DNA of 64,000 nucleotides, taken from positions 1,054,001-1,118,000 of the forward strand of contig NZ_JAGJEC010000001.1 of the NCBI RefSeq assembly GCF_018100785.1, written 5' to 3'. Origin of the DNA: Maribacter sp. MMG018 (lineage in GTDB: Bacteria; Bacteroidota; Bacteroidia; Flavobacteriales; Flavobacteriaceae). Positions within the stretch are counted from its first letter, which is position 1. Each line of letters opens with the position of its first letter. The position numbers and the translations under genes are program-made. The notes beneath the pieces were generated by a model. It had not been told where the DNA came from. It made no database searches and saw nothing but the letters and a program-made list of their open reading frames with translations. Positions 62,777 through 64,000 of the stretch are shown piece after piece.

Positions 62777-64000
62777 CTACGTATCTTTTCTTTTTTTATA
62801 AATGAATTCCATTAAGAAACAGCTAAAGATAACCGAAATAGAAACGATTACCCCCAATCTGTTGTCCGAATATTGTTGGGCCATAAGAACACATGTAGCC
62901 ACCATACAAAGTATGAAGCCAAGAAATGTAATTGTTTTATTGGCATTTATCTCTTTAAATAGTTTGAAAGCGCTATAATTTACCATGGAAAAGATGAGGA
63001 GAAAACCTACACTGCCCGATGTGGAAATACTTTCAAGGTTGAGGGTGTTCACCAATATCAAGGTAAGTACGGCCGTGATCAGTAGGCCAATGGGTTGGTT
63101 CCATAATCTACTTGTGAGCTCATGGGGCAATTCATCATCTTCGGCTATTTCGTAACTGACCCTGCTACCACCGTACAAAGAGGCGTTAATAGCGGAAAAG
63201 GTAGATATGAGGGCGGCCACTGTCATAACGGTAAAACCTAGTTCGCCAAGCATGGGTTTGGCGGCTTCTGCCAATACATAGTCCTCCGCATCGGATATGT
63301 CGGAAAAGGATAGTGAGCCAACAGTAACCGTTGCTATGATCATATATAGGGCGATTACAAAAATCACTGACCAATAATAGGCCCTTGGAATGTTTTTTTC
63401 CGGGTTTACAATATTGGAGGCAGAGTTGGCAATAAGCTCAAAACCCTCGTAGGCCACAAAAATAACCATGCCACCGGTCAACAAATTCAAAGGACCTTCC
63501 CAATGTTCGGGTTTCAATTGGCTAAGATAGGGGTTGCCAATTAGCCCGTATGTGCCAATACCTATAAAAACAAATAAAATTATAAGTTTAATGATAACGG
63601 CATACGATTCTATTTTACTCACTACCGTTATGCTGTAGTAATTTATGGCAGTAGCAAAAATAACGACCATACTTGAGTATAAGTGGGTGTCTATGCCAGT
63701 GTCACCTGTAATGGAAAATAAATTTGGGGCATACGATCCAAAAGCCGAAGCATAGAGCCCGAGCATAATAATATAGCTGATCCATAGTAAATTATTGAGG
63801 CCACCGCTGAACAGGTTTTTGCCAAGGCCCTGGTTCAAAAATTTTACGGTACCGCCACTGTCTGGATAGACCAGCGATAGTTTTACATAACTGTAAGAGG
63901 TGATAAGAGCTAAAATACCGGCTATAAAAAATGCAATGGGCGTGCCACCTTGGGCCAAAGAGACAGCTAGTCCTAAAACGGCAAAGATGCCGCCTCCGAC
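62777..64000 (-). CDS. APC-family amino acid permease (5' truncated by window end)
   Basis: The reading frame stays open to the window end, adding VGGGIFAVLGLAVSLAQGG before the region seen further on; this GGGIFAVLG segment is the typical first-helix motif of the family. The first part of the gene is therefore outside the window. About 11 helices are visible (for example IAFFIAGILALITSYSYVKL and GLFGSYAPNLF-like segments). It resembles amino acid transporters of the APC superfamily; the substrate is unknown. Confidence 0.85.
   Translation of the reverse strand, partial: VGGGIFAVLGLAVSLAQGGTPIAFFIAGILALITSYSYVKLSLVYPDSGGTVKFLNQGLGKNLFSGGLNNLLWISYIIMLGLYASAFGSYAPNLFSITGDTGIDTHLYSSMVVIFATAINYYSITVVSKIESYAVIIKLIILFVFIGIGTYGLIGNPYLSQLKPEHWEGPLNLLTGGMVIFVAYEGFELIANSASNIVNPEKNIPRAYYWSVIFVIALYMIIATVTVGSLSFSDISDAEDYVLAEAAKPMLGELGFTVMTVAALISTFSAINASLYGGSRVSYEIAEDDELPHELTSRLWNQPIGLLITAVLTLILVNTLNLESISTSGSVGFLLIFSMVNYSAFKLFKEINANKTITFLGFILCMVATCVLMAQQYSDNRLGVIVSISVIFSCFLMEFIYKKRKDT

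Overview
The window looks like the chromosome of a marine-type Flavobacteriaceae bacterium (Bacteroidota). The base composition is AT-rich, Shine-Dalgarno sites are scarce, some likely promoters carry the Bacteroidota -7 element TAnnTTTG, one secreted protein has a C-terminal domain of type IX secretion (T9SS) kind, and the protein families (SDR-type threonine dehydrogenase, TlpA/DUF4369-like, DUF1501/DUF1800, flexirubin genes) are typical of that family. Zobellia-like genera that make flexirubin pigments are plausible hosts, but the genus cannot be fixed from sequence alone. No rRNA, tRNA, CRISPR array, insertion sequence or prophage was seen.

Layout. 1-8172: housekeeping and hypothetical genes (partial threonine dehydrogenase, a small lipoprotein, SnoaL-like and TPR proteins, an NAD-binding protein, a membrane M28 peptidase, a CBS protein, a glyoxalase-like protein and a pentapeptide-repeat protein). 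8505-11063: an 852-residue protein joining two cyclic-nucleotide-binding-like domains, an acyltransferase with an altered motif and an SGNH hydrolase. 11092-12645: a secreted M28 peptidase. 12839-16343: a tight four-gene operon that looks like sugar-acid catabolism. 16425-17317: a GNAT acetyltransferase and a single-stranded DNA-binding protein, separated by a control region with a phased operator-like array and a five-codon leader ORF behind a strong Shine-Dalgarno.

17411-48733 is the main system: a roughly 30 kb, almost gapless minus-strand operon plus a divergent halogenase. It is a flexirubin-type aryl polyene/dialkylresorcinol (DAR) pigment cluster. A tyrosine ammonia-lyase should supply 4-coumarate. 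Two acyl carrier proteins, a ketosynthase (KS)/chain-length-factor pair, further ketosynthases, FabG and three hot-dog dehydratases should build a conjugated aryl polyene. DarA and DarB should make the dialkylresorcinol. A methyltransferase and a halogenase should decorate the aryl ring. Several acyltransferase-type proteins (LpxL-like, an MMPL-LPLAT fusion, BtrH-like, C45 Ntn) are candidates for joining the two halves as an ester. An ABC exporter, the MMPL protein, a LolA-like protein and a lipoprotein suggest transport to the outer membrane. Odd parts include a half-length ketosynthase, dehydratases without the FabZ histidine, tandem hairpins after one ACP gene, and no visible AMP ligase to activate the aryl starter.

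48770-64000: a secreted hypothetical protein, a sodium:solute symporter, a PAP2 phosphatase, Tex, MetG, a DUF1501/DUF1800 pair (the DUF1501 member has both a Tat-like signal and a T9SS-type C-terminus), a YraN-family protein, an ACT-like orphan, a TlpA-like thiol-disulfide protein and a 5'-truncated amino acid permease.
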